Assembly (NCBI RefSeq): GCF_029690065.1
Contig: NZ_CP121463.1
Location: 186,001 to 250,000, forward strand
Length of the DNA: 64,000 bases
Source of the DNA: Arthrobacter sp. Y-9
GTDB lineage: Bacteria; Actinomycetota; Actinomycetes; Actinomycetales; Micrococcaceae
Direction of reading: 5' to 3'
This document shows, in pieces, positions 21,375-29,883 of this stretch (its first letter is position 1; every line of letters starts with the position of its first letter). A program made the translations under genes and the position numbers. A model generated the notes under the pieces. The model did not search any database. It saw only the letters and a list, made by a program, of their open reading frames with translations, and was not told where the DNA came from.

Positions 21375-23348
21375 TCAGGCGCGCAGCCTTTCCGGCGCGG
21401 GCGCCGCGTCCGAACCGGTGAGCCCGCCGGCCGCGACGTCGTTGAGCGCTTTGAGAAGCCTCCGCGCCAGGGCGTCGTTCTCCCGGAACGGGGCGGCGTT
21501 GGTGCGCGGCCGCGCGAAAGCGGCCGACCCCCACGCCGACGTCCACGGGCCGACGGCGAACAGGTGACGCCGCTCCGCGCCATCGGGCCCCAGAATGCGT
21601 TGCTGCGCATCCACGGCCAGGCGCCCGGAGCTGCTGACCCCGGCGCGGGTGAGCACCTGCTTCTCCCGTCCCAGCCCGCTGCTCCCGAGCTGCCAGAGCG
21701 CGGGATTGCGGGAACCCTCGACGGTCGGCTCGGGCAGGCGGGCCTCCACGAAGACGGCGGCGCTGACGGTGTCGTCGCTGCCCGGGAGGGACGCGACGAA
21801 CCGGCCGCTCGTCTCGTCCGGCGCGATCACGGCCCCGGGCCCGAGGAAGCGCAGGAACCCCCCGCGGTGCAGCGCGAGCATTTCCTCGAGCCGGTGCGGG
21901 GGCGGGCCGGAGTCGATGAAGGAGAAGAACCCGTGCCACCACTCGTTGATCTCGGCCAGCGCCGACGCGCTCAGCCGCTCCACTGGAACGAGCGTGCCCA
22001 GGGAGAAGTAGGCGTAGAGGAATCCGGTGAAGAGCGCGGTCTGCTCGCTGTGCGAGGGGTCGCTGCGCAGCCGGAGGTCTTCCTCCACGTGCCGGAGCAC
22101 CGCCGCCTCGCGATCGGCCAGGCCGCCGAACTCCGGGTTCAGTCCCGTGCCGAGGGGGCGGTCGACCTGGTCGAAGTCCAGCCGGTACGCCGGGTCCGGG
22201 ACGAAGTCGGCCAGGAGTCGCTGCTGTTCGGCTGACCCCCACTCCACGGTGTCGAGCCGTCGCTCGAAGGCGTCCCACGGTCCGTCCACCCGTTCGGGCG
22301 AGGCCGCGAACAGCTCCGCGTAATAAGCGTGGGCGACATCCTTGGCCACCAGAGGCCAGAGATGCTCCCGGAATCCGATCTCGTCCACCGAGTTCAGCAG
22401 TGCCCCCACGGCCTCCTGGGTGAGGTAGCGGGTGCCGCTCGGCGCCGGGGCCCGAAGGGGGACCTGTGGCTTCGCGTGATACGGCACCCCGCGGCGGGAC
22501 CCCGCCCACAGCCGGGGTTCGCGTCCGGAGGGCACATAGTCCAGTCCGCCTTCGGCGCGCCGGGTGAATCGCCCGCCGCGGCCCTCGAACAGCAGGACCA
22601 CGAGGTCCACGAAAGCCAGCCCCATGCCGGACACCAGCACGTCCTGACCTGGTGCGATGCCCGCGTAGTCCGCGTCGGCGGTGTAGGCCGGAGGGAGGTA
22701 CAGGCCGCCGTGCCGTTCGGCGAAAGACGTCAGGGTGCGCTCGCGGGCGTCCGGCCGGGCGTCGCTGTGCCCCAGGGAGTAGAGCACGACGTCGGCGTCC
22801 AGCACCGGCCCGGAGCCCAGCTGCACGCGGTAGCCGGCGTCGTCGTGGTGGACGGCCGTGGCGGTGTCGCGGTGCACGGTGACCCGGGCGCGCGGAGCCA
22901 GCCGCAGTACGGCCCGGTGGAGGAACCAGCGGGCGTAGGCGCCGAAGAGCCGGCGGCTCGGGAAGGATCCGGTGCGCAGGGCCGCGGCTTCGGCGAGCAG
23001 TGCCGGATCCTCGAGCGCGGGGTCGGCGGGGTGGCCGTCGTCGTCCAATTCCCCAGCGGTCAGGAGACCCGCCCAGGCCAGCAGGTCAGGACCCTCGGCC
23101 CGTGGCCCCGCGCAATGCACGGTGGCGTCCGTGAACAGGGTGATGTCCTGGGCCATGGAGTTGAGCAGCAGACCGGCGTACTGGTGGTGCCGCCAGACGC
23201 GGCCCGACCCCGGCTCCTGAGGGTCCACGAGGTGCAGATCCACCGGGCTGCGGAGGAGTTCGGGCGCGCTCGCGGCCAGTCGCTCCAGGACTCCGGCCAC
23301 GCGCGGACCCGCCCCGATCATGACGAGCGTGGGCCTGCGGTGACTCAT
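21375..23348 (-). CDS. FAD/NAD(P)-binding protein (NAD_binding_9 type)
   Basis: A 657-residue flavoprotein-like enzyme. It opens with LVMIGAGPRVAGVLERLAA, a Rossmann GxGxxG motif, and has a second dinucleotide-binding motif region around VLVSGMGLAFVDLVVLLFE. The arrangement matches the FAD/NAD(P)-binding HI0933/CzcO-like proteins of unknown specificity often labelled NAD_binding_9; lysine/ornithine N-monooxygenases are distant relatives. ATG at 23348 follows AGGAGGAAG. It forms a two-gene unit with the GNAT gene and shares a 286-base divergent control region with the ABC/monooxygenase operon, suggesting a common substrate. The reaction is unknown. Confidence 0.75.
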   Translation of the reverse strand: MSHRRPTLVMIGAGPRVAGVLERLAASAPELLRSPVDLHLVDPQEPGSGRVWRHHQYAGLLLNSMAQDITLFTDATVHCAGPRAEGPDLLAWAGLLTAGELDDDGHPADPALEDPALLAEAAALRTGSFPSRRLFGAYARWFLHRAVLRLAPRARVTVHRDTATAVHHDDAGYRVQLGSGPVLDADVVLYSLGHSDARPDARERTLTSFAERHGGLYLPPAYTADADYAGIAPGQDVLVSGMGLAFVDLVVLLFEGRGGRFTRRAEGGLDYVPSGREPRLWAGSRRGVPYHAKPQVPLRAPAPSGTRYLTQEAVGALLNSVDEIGFREHLWPLVAKDVAHAYYAELFAASPERVDGPWDAFERRLDTVEWGSAEQQRLLADFVPDPAYRLDFDQVDRPLGTGLNPEFGGLADREAAVLRHVEEDLRLRSDPSHSEQTALFTGFLYAYFSLGTLVPVERLSASALAEINEWWHGFFSFIDSGPPPHRLEEMLALHRGGFLRFLGPGAVIAPDETSGRFVASLPGSDDTVSAAVFVEARLPEPTVEGSRNPALWQLGSSGLGREKQVLTRAGVSSSGRLAVDAQQRILGPDGAERRHLFAVGPWTSAWGSAAFARPRTNAAPFRENDALARRLLKALNDVAAGGLTGSDAAPAPERLRA

Positions 23349-23564
23349 GGCTTCCTCCTGGGACGCGGGCCGGGGAACGGCTGCGGGAACGGTCTGGTGG
23401 AACCTGACCCTAGGAGCGTGGACGGCCCGGAATCCAGCCCTGCCGTCACGCCCCGACGCCGGGGTTCACGGCTCGTCACGGAGCGTCGTGGGGAGCCGCA
23501 TATGGCCCCGTGTGACCCGGAAAGACGCGCCATGAACGGGGGTGCAGGAATGTGAATCGGCCCC

Positions 23565-23594
23565 TTGAACGCGCCCCTCGACGGTCCATAGATT
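23565..23594 (+). promoter_or_regulatory. Promoter of the ABC/monooxygenase operon
   Basis: TTGAAC (23565-23570), an 18-base spacer and TAGATT (23589-23594) lie 40 bases before the permease ATG. The rest of 23349-23564 is divergent control DNA in which I see no clear operator. Confidence 0.55.
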
Positions 23595-23634
23595 GGCACC
23601 CAATCCCACTGGAACTGATCATCGAGGACTTCCC

Positions 23635-24813
23635 ATGAGTGTCATCACCAACACCCCGGCAGGGCCCCCCGAGGGGGTGCTCGGCCAGCCCGCCGAACCG
23701 CAGAAGGCGGCCCCCGCGACGGGCTTCCCCACGACCTTCGACGACGGGACGGAACATCGCCACTCTCTCGGCCTCCTGACCGCGGACGGTGAGGCGGACA
23801 GCGCCACTGCGGACAGCGCGACGCCGGCCCTCCCCGCCGGCGCCGACCTCCGGGTGGTCCCGGCGCGGCACCCCTGGCGCTGGGTGGGCACCGTGCTCGT
23901 CACGATCCTCGTGGCGGCCGTCGCCTACTCGCTGGCCACCAACCCGCGCTGGGAGTGGGGCGTGGTGGCGCAGTGGTTCACCGCGCAATCGGTGGTCAAC
24001 GGTCTGCTGGAGACCCTCAAGCTGACCGTGATCGCAGGAACCCTCGGCTTCCTGCTCGGCTTCGTCCTGGCTCTCATGCGGCTCTCCGCCTCGCCGCTTC
24101 TGGTGGGCGTGGCCTGGACGTTCTCCTGGATCTTCCGCTCGACGCCTCTGCTCGTCCAGCTGCTGCTCTGGTACAACCTCGGGTACCTGTACGAGAAGAT
24201 CAGCCTCGGCATCCCGTTCACGGATGTCCGGTTCTTCGAAGCCTCCACCACCACGCTGATCAGCCAGTTCGCGGCGGCGGTCCTCGGCCTGAGCCTCAAT
24301 CAGGCGGCCTACTCGGCCGAGATCATCCGCGGCGGGATCCTCTCCGTGGACGCGGGCCAGCTCGAAGCGGCCGCGGCCCTCGGCATCCCGGCCTGGCGGA
24401 GGAACACCCGCATCGTGCTCCCGCAGGCTATGCGGGCCATCCTGCCCAACGCCTTCAACGAGATCATCGGCTTGGTCAAGGGCACCTCCGTGGTCTACGT
24501 CCTCGCCTACTCGGAGCTGTTCTACACCGTGCAGGTGATCTACAACCGGACCCAGCAGGTGCTGCCGCTGCTGCTGGTGGCGACCCTCTGGTACGTGGTC
24601 ATCACCTCGGTGCTGAGCGTCGCCCAGTACTACATCGAACGCCACTATTCGCGGGGTTCGGTGCGCAATCTGCCGCCGACCCCCTGGCAGCGGATCCGTG
24701 CCAACCTCACGCCGGGCCGCCGCCCGGCACTCCAGTCCGCGGCTCAGCCCGCCGCCCGGATTTCGAATGATCGGACCACTGGTCAGGAACCCGCCCGGAA
24801 GGACCTCCCATGA
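23635..24813 (+). CDS. Polar amino acid ABC transporter permease
   Basis: A 392-residue inner-membrane permease of the PAAT/His-Glu-Gln family. After an unusually long hydrophilic N terminus (about 80 residues) come the membrane spans, with the FIL-type core ETLKLTVIAGTLGFLLGF, SWIFRSTPLLVQLLLWY, and the EAA loop AAALGIPAWRRNTRIVLPQA that contacts the ATPase. The C-terminal 40 residues are again hydrophilic. ATG at 23635 is preceded by GAGGA. It is the first gene of a seven-gene operon with four-base overlaps, together with ATPase, binding protein and monooxygenases. Confidence 0.88.
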   Translation: MSVITNTPAGPPEGVLGQPAEPQKAAPATGFPTTFDDGTEHRHSLGLLTADGEADSATADSATPALPAGADLRVVPARHPWRWVGTVLVTILVAAVAYSLATNPRWEWGVVAQWFTAQSVVNGLLETLKLTVIAGTLGFLLGFVLALMRLSASPLLVGVAWTFSWIFRSTPLLVQLLLWYNLGYLYEKISLGIPFTDVRFFEASTTTLISQFAAAVLGLSLNQAAYSAEIIRGGILSVDAGQLEAAAALGIPAWRRNTRIVLPQAMRAILPNAFNEIIGLVKGTSVVYVLAYSELFYTVQVIYNRTQQVLPLLLVATLWYVVITSVLSVAQYYIERHYSRGSVRNLPPTPWQRIRANLTPGRRPALQSAAQPAARISNDRTTGQEPARKDLP

Positions 24814-25667
24814 GCACCGTCGAAGCAGCAGCCCCGGCCACCCCGGCCACGGCGAAGCATGCCGCACCGGGGGACGTCGCCCCCGGGACCGTGGGCCGTG
24901 TGGACATCGTCAACGCCCACAAGAGCTTCGGCCACGTCGAGGTCCTCAAGGGCGTCGACCTGACCGTCCGGCCCGGTGAGGTGACCGTGATCGTCGGGCC
25001 GTCCGGCTCCGGCAAGTCCACCCTCCTGCGGACCATCAACCACCTGGAGGCCCTGAACTCCGGCTACATCGCGATCGACGGCGAACCGGTCGGCTACCGT
25101 CTCAAGGGCAACCGCCTGCTGGAGCGCAAGGAGAAGGACATCCTGGCCAAGCGGACCGGCATCGGTTTCGTCTTCCAGAACTTCAACCTCTTCCCGCACC
25201 TGACCGTGCTGGAGAACGTGATCGAGGCGCCCATCGTGGCGCAGGGCCGGAGCCGCGAGGAGGCGACCGCCAAGGCGAAGGTCCTCCTGGACCGCGTCGG
25301 CCTGGCGGACAAGGCCCAGGCCTACCCGCGGCAGCTCTCGGGCGGTCAGCAGCAGCGCGTCGCGATCGCCCGGGCCCTGGCCCTCGAACCCCGCCTGGTC
25401 CTCTTCGATGAGCCCACCTCCGCCCTGGACCCCGAGCTGGTCAACGAGGTGCTGGACGTCATCCGGGACCTCGCCCGCACCGGCACCACGCTGATCGTGG
25501 TCACGCACGAGATGGGCTTCGCCCGGGACGTCGCCGACACCGTGGTCTTCATGGACCAGGGCCGCATCGTCGAGTCCGGGCCGCCCGCCCAGCTCTTCGG
25601 CAGTCCGCAGCAGGAACGCACCCGGGCGTTCCTCTCCAAAGTCATCGAACCTGCTTTCAACATCTAA
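24810..25667 (+). CDS. Amino acid ABC transporter ATP-binding protein
   Basis: A 285-residue ATPase. Walker A is GPSGSGKST (63-71), the Q-loop is FVFQNFNLFPHLTVLENV, the signature is LSGGQQQR, and Walker B is LVLFDEPTSALDPE with the switch His in VVVTHEMGFA. This pattern is that of GlnQ/HisP-type polar amino acid importers. The N terminus has an Ala/Pro-rich extension of about 30 residues. It overlaps the permease stop by four bases (ATGA) and powers that permease. Confidence 0.92.
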   Translation: MSTVEAAAPATPATAKHAAPGDVAPGTVGRVDIVNAHKSFGHVEVLKGVDLTVRPGEVTVIVGPSGSGKSTLLRTINHLEALNSGYIAIDGEPVGYRLKGNRLLERKEKDILAKRTGIGFVFQNFNLFPHLTVLENVIEAPIVAQGRSREEATAKAKVLLDRVGLADKAQAYPRQLSGGQQQRVAIARALALEPRLVLFDEPTSALDPELVNEVLDVIRDLARTGTTLIVVTHEMGFARDVADTVVFMDQGRIVESGPPAQLFGSPQQERTRAFLSKVIEPAFNI

Positions 25668-25675
25668 GGACCACC

Positions 25676-26671
25676 ATGCTTCACCGCACCGCACCCCAGC
25701 GCGCCCTGGCTCTCGCGGCGCTCGCCGCCGTCGTCATCCCCACGCTCGCCGCGTGCTCCGACCCGGGAGCCAGCGCGGCCTCGGGTCCCACCACCGCCGC
25801 CCGCAACGGCGTCACCTACAACACCTCGCCGCAGCAGGACCGGATCCGGGTGCAGAAGGACCCGGCCGCCGCCGCGAAGGTCCCCGCCGCCGTGTCCAAG
25901 GACGGGAAGCTGACCGTCGCCACGAGCGCCGGTTCCATCCCGCTGTCCTTCCACGCCACGGATGACAAGACGCCGGTCGGCAGCGAGCTGGACATCGCCC
26001 AGCTCGTGGCGGACAAGCTCGGCCTGGAACTGGACGTGAAGGTCACGTCGTGGGAGAGCTGGCCGCTGAAGACCCAGTCCGGCGAGGTGGAGACCGTGTT
26101 CTCGAACGTCGGGATCAACGGGGAACGCGTGAAGCTGTTCGACTTCTCCAGCTACCGCGCCGCGTTCATGGGGTTCGAGGCGAAGAAGGACTCCACGCTG
26201 GAGATCAAGGGCTCGGACGACATCTCCGGCAAGAAGATCTCCGTGGGATCCGGCACCAACCAGGAGAAGATCCTGCTGGCCTGGAACAAGGAGCTTGAAG
26301 CGAAGGGCAAGGCGCCCGCGCAGCTGGAGTACTACGCCAACGAGGCGGACACCATCCTCGCCCTGTCCTCCGGCCGCACCGATCTGAACCTCGGCCCGTA
26401 CCCGTCTGCCGTGTACCGGGCGAACACGCGTGACGACCTCAAGGTCGTGGGCAAGGTCAACGCGGGCTGGCCGGCCACCACGCTCGTGGCGGCGGTCGCC
26501 AAGCGCGGAAACGGCCTGGCCGACGCCATCACCGCGGCGCTGAACTCGAGCATCAAGGACGGCAGCTACGCCAAGGTCCTCGCCCGCTGGGGCCTGTCCG
26601 AAGAGGCCCTGCCGGACTCCGAGACCATCACGGCGGAGAACTACGGATCCACCCCGGGAGCGAAGAAGTGA
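25676..26671 (+). CDS. Amino acid ABC transporter substrate-binding lipoprotein
   Basis: A 331-residue extracytoplasmic binding protein of family 3 (SBP_bac_3). The lipoprotein signal has the lipobox LAAC with Cys27. Mature features include KLTVATSAGSIPLSFHATDDKTPVGSELDIA-type ligand text, interrupted here only for brevity, and SGKKISVGSGTNQEKI. It delivers ligand to the permease encoded upstream. A close paralog without its own transporter lies at 60639-61628 and shares SDPGA, QQDR, DDKTPVG and GTNQE blocks. The start is eight bases behind the ATPase stop. Confidence 0.9.
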   Translation: MLHRTAPQRALALAALAAVVIPTLAACSDPGASAASGPTTAARNGVTYNTSPQQDRIRVQKDPAAAAKVPAAVSKDGKLTVATSAGSIPLSFHATDDKTPVGSELDIAQLVADKLGLELDVKVTSWESWPLKTQSGEVETVFSNVGINGERVKLFDFSSYRAAFMGFEAKKDSTLEIKGSDDISGKKISVGSGTNQEKILLAWNKELEAKGKAPAQLEYYANEADTILALSSGRTDLNLGPYPSAVYRANTRDDLKVVGKVNAGWPATTLVAAVAKRGNGLADAITAALNSSIKDGSYAKVLARWGLSEEALPDSETITAENYGSTPGAKK

Positions 26672-27828
26672 AATTCCAGGTCCTGGACATCATCCCGCAT
26701 CTGAAGAACCCGCTGACCGGGGAGATCGTGTCTCCGTCCGAGCGGCTCAGCCAGGTGGTGGAGACCGCGCGGCGGGCCGAGGAGCTCGGCTTCGACTCCT
26801 TCTCCGTCGGGGAGCGGCATGCGGGCGAGTTCATCTCGTCCTCGCCCACCACGGTGCTGGCCGCGATCGCCGCCGTCACCAGCCGCATCCGCCTGCAGAG
26901 CGGGGTCACGGTGCTCTCGGTGCTCGACCCGGTCCGCGTGGCCGAGGACTACGCCACGATCGACCAGCTCTCCGCCGGCCGCCTCGAACTGGTGATCGGC
27001 AAGGGCAACGAGGTGCTGCAGTACCCGCTCTTCGGCCTGTCCCTGGAGGACCAGTGGGATCTGCTCGCCGAGAAGTACGGCCTGCTGCACCGCCTCTGGC
27101 GGGAGGAGGGCGTCACCTGGGAGGGCCGCTTCCGTCCCGCGCTCACCGACCCGACCACGACGACGCCGCGCCCCTTCGCCGGGGCGCCGCGCGTCTGGCA
27201 CGGCTCGGCGACGTCGTTGACCAGCGCGGCGCTCGCCGCCCAGTACGGCGACCCGCTCTTCACCGCGAACGCCATCCAGCCGCGGGAGAACTACAAGGTC
27301 CTGATCGATCACTACCGCGAGGAGTACGCACGGCACGGTCACGATCCCCGGTTCGCGTACCTGGGGTCGGGCAGTGGCGCGGGCGGGGTCTTCCTGGCCG
27401 ACACCACCCAGGAGGCCAAGGCCCAGTTCGGCCCGGTCTACGAAGCGCTCACCGCGCACCGGAACGTCCCGGGCAACAACTCGCCGTACCGGGACATCGA
27501 CCACGCGGTGGCCGAAGGCCCGGCGCTCGTGGGCAGTCCGGAGCAGGTGGTGGACAAGATCCTGTCCTATCACGAGCTCTACGGCCACGATCTGCAGTCC
27601 ATCTCGCTGCCCACCACCCTGCCGTTCGACCAGCAGCTCGAGCTGCTCGAACGGTTCGCCACGGAGGTCGTCCCGGCCGTCCGCGCGGCGGCCCCGACCA
27701 CCTTGTGGGAGGAGTCGGACCCCTACGGCGGCCGGCCCGCCGTCGCGGGGGCCCACGAACCGGACGCCGCCGCCCGCATCACCGAACTCAACCACCAGCA
27801 CAGGAGTCAGCATGCCTTCGTCAGTTGA
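26668..27828 (+). CDS. Luciferase-like (LLM class) flavin-dependent oxidoreductase
   Basis: A 386-residue TIM-barrel enzyme that would use FMNH2 supplied by a reductase. Family text includes the conserved N-terminal AEELGFDSFSVGERHAGEF, the SSPTTVLAAIAAVTSRIRLQSGVTVL strand, and DQLSAGRLELVIGKGNE. It starts with GTG at 26668, overlapping the binding protein stop by four bases. Together with the other two luciferase-like genes downstream it suggests oxidative cleavage of the imported compound. It resembles CmoO/YtmO in context, but identity of substrate is unproven. Confidence 0.85.
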   Translation: MKFQVLDIIPHLKNPLTGEIVSPSERLSQVVETARRAEELGFDSFSVGERHAGEFISSSPTTVLAAIAAVTSRIRLQSGVTVLSVLDPVRVAEDYATIDQLSAGRLELVIGKGNEVLQYPLFGLSLEDQWDLLAEKYGLLHRLWREEGVTWEGRFRPALTDPTTTTPRPFAGAPRVWHGSATSLTSAALAAQYGDPLFTANAIQPRENYKVLIDHYREEYARHGHDPRFAYLGSGSGAGGVFLADTTQEAKAQFGPVYEALTAHRNVPGNNSPYRDIDHAVAEGPALVGSPEQVVDKILSYHELYGHDLQSISLPTTLPFDQQLELLERFATEVVPAVRAAAPTTLWEESDPYGGRPAVAGAHEPDAAARITELNHQHRSQHAFVS

Positions 27829-28729
27829 CAGCACCACGGCCGCGACCGGCCAGGCCGCCACGGCGGCCCCGGAGCCCGGCGCTTTCCAGGCCGAGTGGTA
27901 CGCCTGGCACGCCCGCCACGAGGAACAGCGGGCCGCGCCTCACGGATTCCTGGCGGTCACCGGGCTGCACTTCCTGGACGACGCGCCCCAGAGGATCCCC
28001 GGCATCCCCGGCCTCTGGAACGCCGTCGAGGACACCGTGACCATCATCCTCTCCGCCGTCGAGCGGCTCAGCTGGGACGGCCGCGAACTGAACCCGGACG
28101 GCACCAGCAGCACCACCGTCCTCGGCCCCATCGCTGAGCGGGACGCCGTGCTGCTGGACCACGGTCGTGTGCAGATCGAGGTCGCCCGCCGGGGAGGTTT
28201 CCTGGTGGTCCGCCCCCGCGACCCCGAATACTCCCTCCGTGCCGACTACCCGGGCACGCCCGCCTACCCGGCGTCCGAGGAGTTCGCCGTGACGGCACAG
28301 GTCGAGTACTTCGAGCAGCCGCAGGCCGTCACGGTGGGGGCCGTGGTGGAGGGGATCGAGCACGTCTACGAGTCGCCTGCCCGCCTGCGGTTCACCCTGG
28401 GAGGGCAGGAGCACGTGCTGACCGCCTTCAACGGCTACGCACCCGGGACTTTCAACGTGCTGTTCACGGACCTGACCAGTGGCGACACCACCTACCCGGC
28501 CAACCGCTCGCTCGTGGTCACCCCGGCCGAGGACGGGACCGCCGTCCTGGACTTCAACCGCGCGGTGAACCTGCCGTGCGCCTACACGGACTTCGCCACG
28601 TGCCCCCTGCCGCCTGCGGGGAACCGCCTGCCGGTGGCCGTCGAGGCGGGGGAGAAGCTGCCGGTCGAGCGGGCCACGGCGGAGGCCCCGCGGTCCGCCG
28701 GGGCTCCCGAGAAGGAGGCCGCGGCATGA
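27812..28729 (+). CDS. DUF1684 family protein
   Basis: A 305-residue protein matching the DUF1684 pattern: an N-terminal WHARHEEQRAAPHGFLAVTGLHFL (family W..R...L..P.G.L...GL.WL), a central beta-rich part, and the diagnostic C-terminal DFNRAVNLPCAYTDFATCPLP, where family members have NPYCAY-like text. The biochemical function of DUF1684 is not known. It overlaps the preceding monooxygenase by 17 bases and the next by four, so it belongs to the same pathway. ATG at 27812 follows CAGGAG. An accessory hydrolase or flavin-pathway role is only a guess from context. Confidence 0.8.
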   Translation: MPSSVDSTTAATGQAATAAPEPGAFQAEWYAWHARHEEQRAAPHGFLAVTGLHFLDDAPQRIPGIPGLWNAVEDTVTIILSAVERLSWDGRELNPDGTSSTTVLGPIAERDAVLLDHGRVQIEVARRGGFLVVRPRDPEYSLRADYPGTPAYPASEEFAVTAQVEYFEQPQAVTVGAVVEGIEHVYESPARLRFTLGGQEHVLTAFNGYAPGTFNVLFTDLTSGDTTYPANRSLVVTPAEDGTAVLDFNRAVNLPCAYTDFATCPLPPAGNRLPVAVEAGEKLPVERATAEAPRSAGAPEKEAAA

Positions 28730-29883
28730 GCGGGTTCCTCATCCTTGAAGCGGACGGCGCCGGATCGCACCCGGCCGCCTGGCGCGCGAGTCGCACGGCG
28801 CCCGCCGCGGTCCTGGGCCCCGAACAGCTCCGGGACGTGGCGCTTGCCGCGGAATCGGCGGGCTTCCATGCCCTGAGTTACGCGGACGGGCCCCTGCCGG
28901 AGGGCGCCGACGCGCAGGCCCGGCTCAACGCCCTCCAGCGCGCGGCGTTCGTGGGGCCGCTGACCCATGCGATCGGGCTCCTGCCCGAGGTCGACACCGT
29001 CTACACCGAGCCGTTCCATGTGGCGACGCAGCTGGCCAGTCTCGACTACGTGTCCCAAGGCCGTGGCGGCTGGCTGCTCGCGGCGAGCGACGACGCGCGG
29101 GAGGCCGCCGCCGTCGGGCGTTCCGTGGCGGACGGTGACCGCCGCCGTGCCGAGGCGGGAGCGTCCGTGGAGGCGAACCGCCGGCTGTGGGACTCCTGGG
29201 AGGACGACGCTGTGATCAAGGACGTCGACTCAGGCCGCTACCTGGACGCCGACCGCCTCCACTACGCCGACTTCCAGGCGGACCTGGGCGACGGCGAGGG
29301 CTACTTCGTGAAGGGCCCGTCCATCATTCCGCGCCCCCTGCAGGGTCAGCTGCCCGTCGTGGCGCCGGCCGACCTGGTCTCGGAGGACGGTCCGCTGTCG
29401 CCGCGCGAGGTGGACGCCGTCCTGGTGAGCGCACCCTCGCTCGAGAGCCTCCGCCCCCGGCTCGCCGAGGCGCGGGAGGAGTTCGGCCCCCGTTCCGAGG
29501 GCGGTCCCGCCCTGGTCGCCGAGCTGGACGTGGTGCTCGACGTGCGGGGCCTGAGCGCCGCCGACCGCCTGGCCGCGCTGGACGCGGCCACACCGTGGGC
29601 CAGCGGGCGCGCGCGGTTCGTGGGGACGGCCGAGAAGCTTGCGGAGACCCTCGCGGATCTCCTGGGCCTCGCTGACGGAGTCCGCCTGCACCCGGCCGTC
29701 CTCGACACGGACCTGCCGGAACTGTCCGCGCTGACCCTCCCGCTGCTGCGCTCGCGGAACCTCCTGCGGCCGACGACGCCGGGAGGCGCCTTCCGCGCCG
29801 TGCTCGGACTGGAGCGCGCGGTCAATCGCTATTCGACGGAGGCCGCGCGCAGCGTCGCGGCCGGGACAGGGGCACAGGCATGA
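28726..29883 (+). CDS. Luciferase-like (LLM class) oxidoreductase, divergent
   Basis: A 385-residue protein that keeps the outline of the luciferase-like TIM barrel (RDVALAAESAGFHALSYADG; HVATQLASLDYVSQGRGGWLLAAS, equivalent to the ...LD.LS.GR..W.....; GRYLDADRLHYADFQADLG), so it belongs with the NtaA/SnaA subgroup. It is shorter and less conserved than its neighbour at 29880, with many changes in the N-terminal flavin region, so it may be a partner or an enzyme with altered specificity. It overlaps both neighbours by four bases. Confidence 0.75.
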   Translation: MSGFLILEADGAGSHPAAWRASRTAPAAVLGPEQLRDVALAAESAGFHALSYADGPLPEGADAQARLNALQRAAFVGPLTHAIGLLPEVDTVYTEPFHVATQLASLDYVSQGRGGWLLAASDDAREAAAVGRSVADGDRRRAEAGASVEANRRLWDSWEDDAVIKDVDSGRYLDADRLHYADFQADLGDGEGYFVKGPSIIPRPLQGQLPVVAPADLVSEDGPLSPREVDAVLVSAPSLESLRPRLAEAREEFGPRSEGGPALVAELDVVLDVRGLSAADRLAALDAATPWASGRARFVGTAEKLAETLADLLGLADGVRLHPAVLDTDLPELSALTLPLLRSRNLLRPTTPGGAFRAVLGLERAVNRYSTEAARSVAAGTGAQA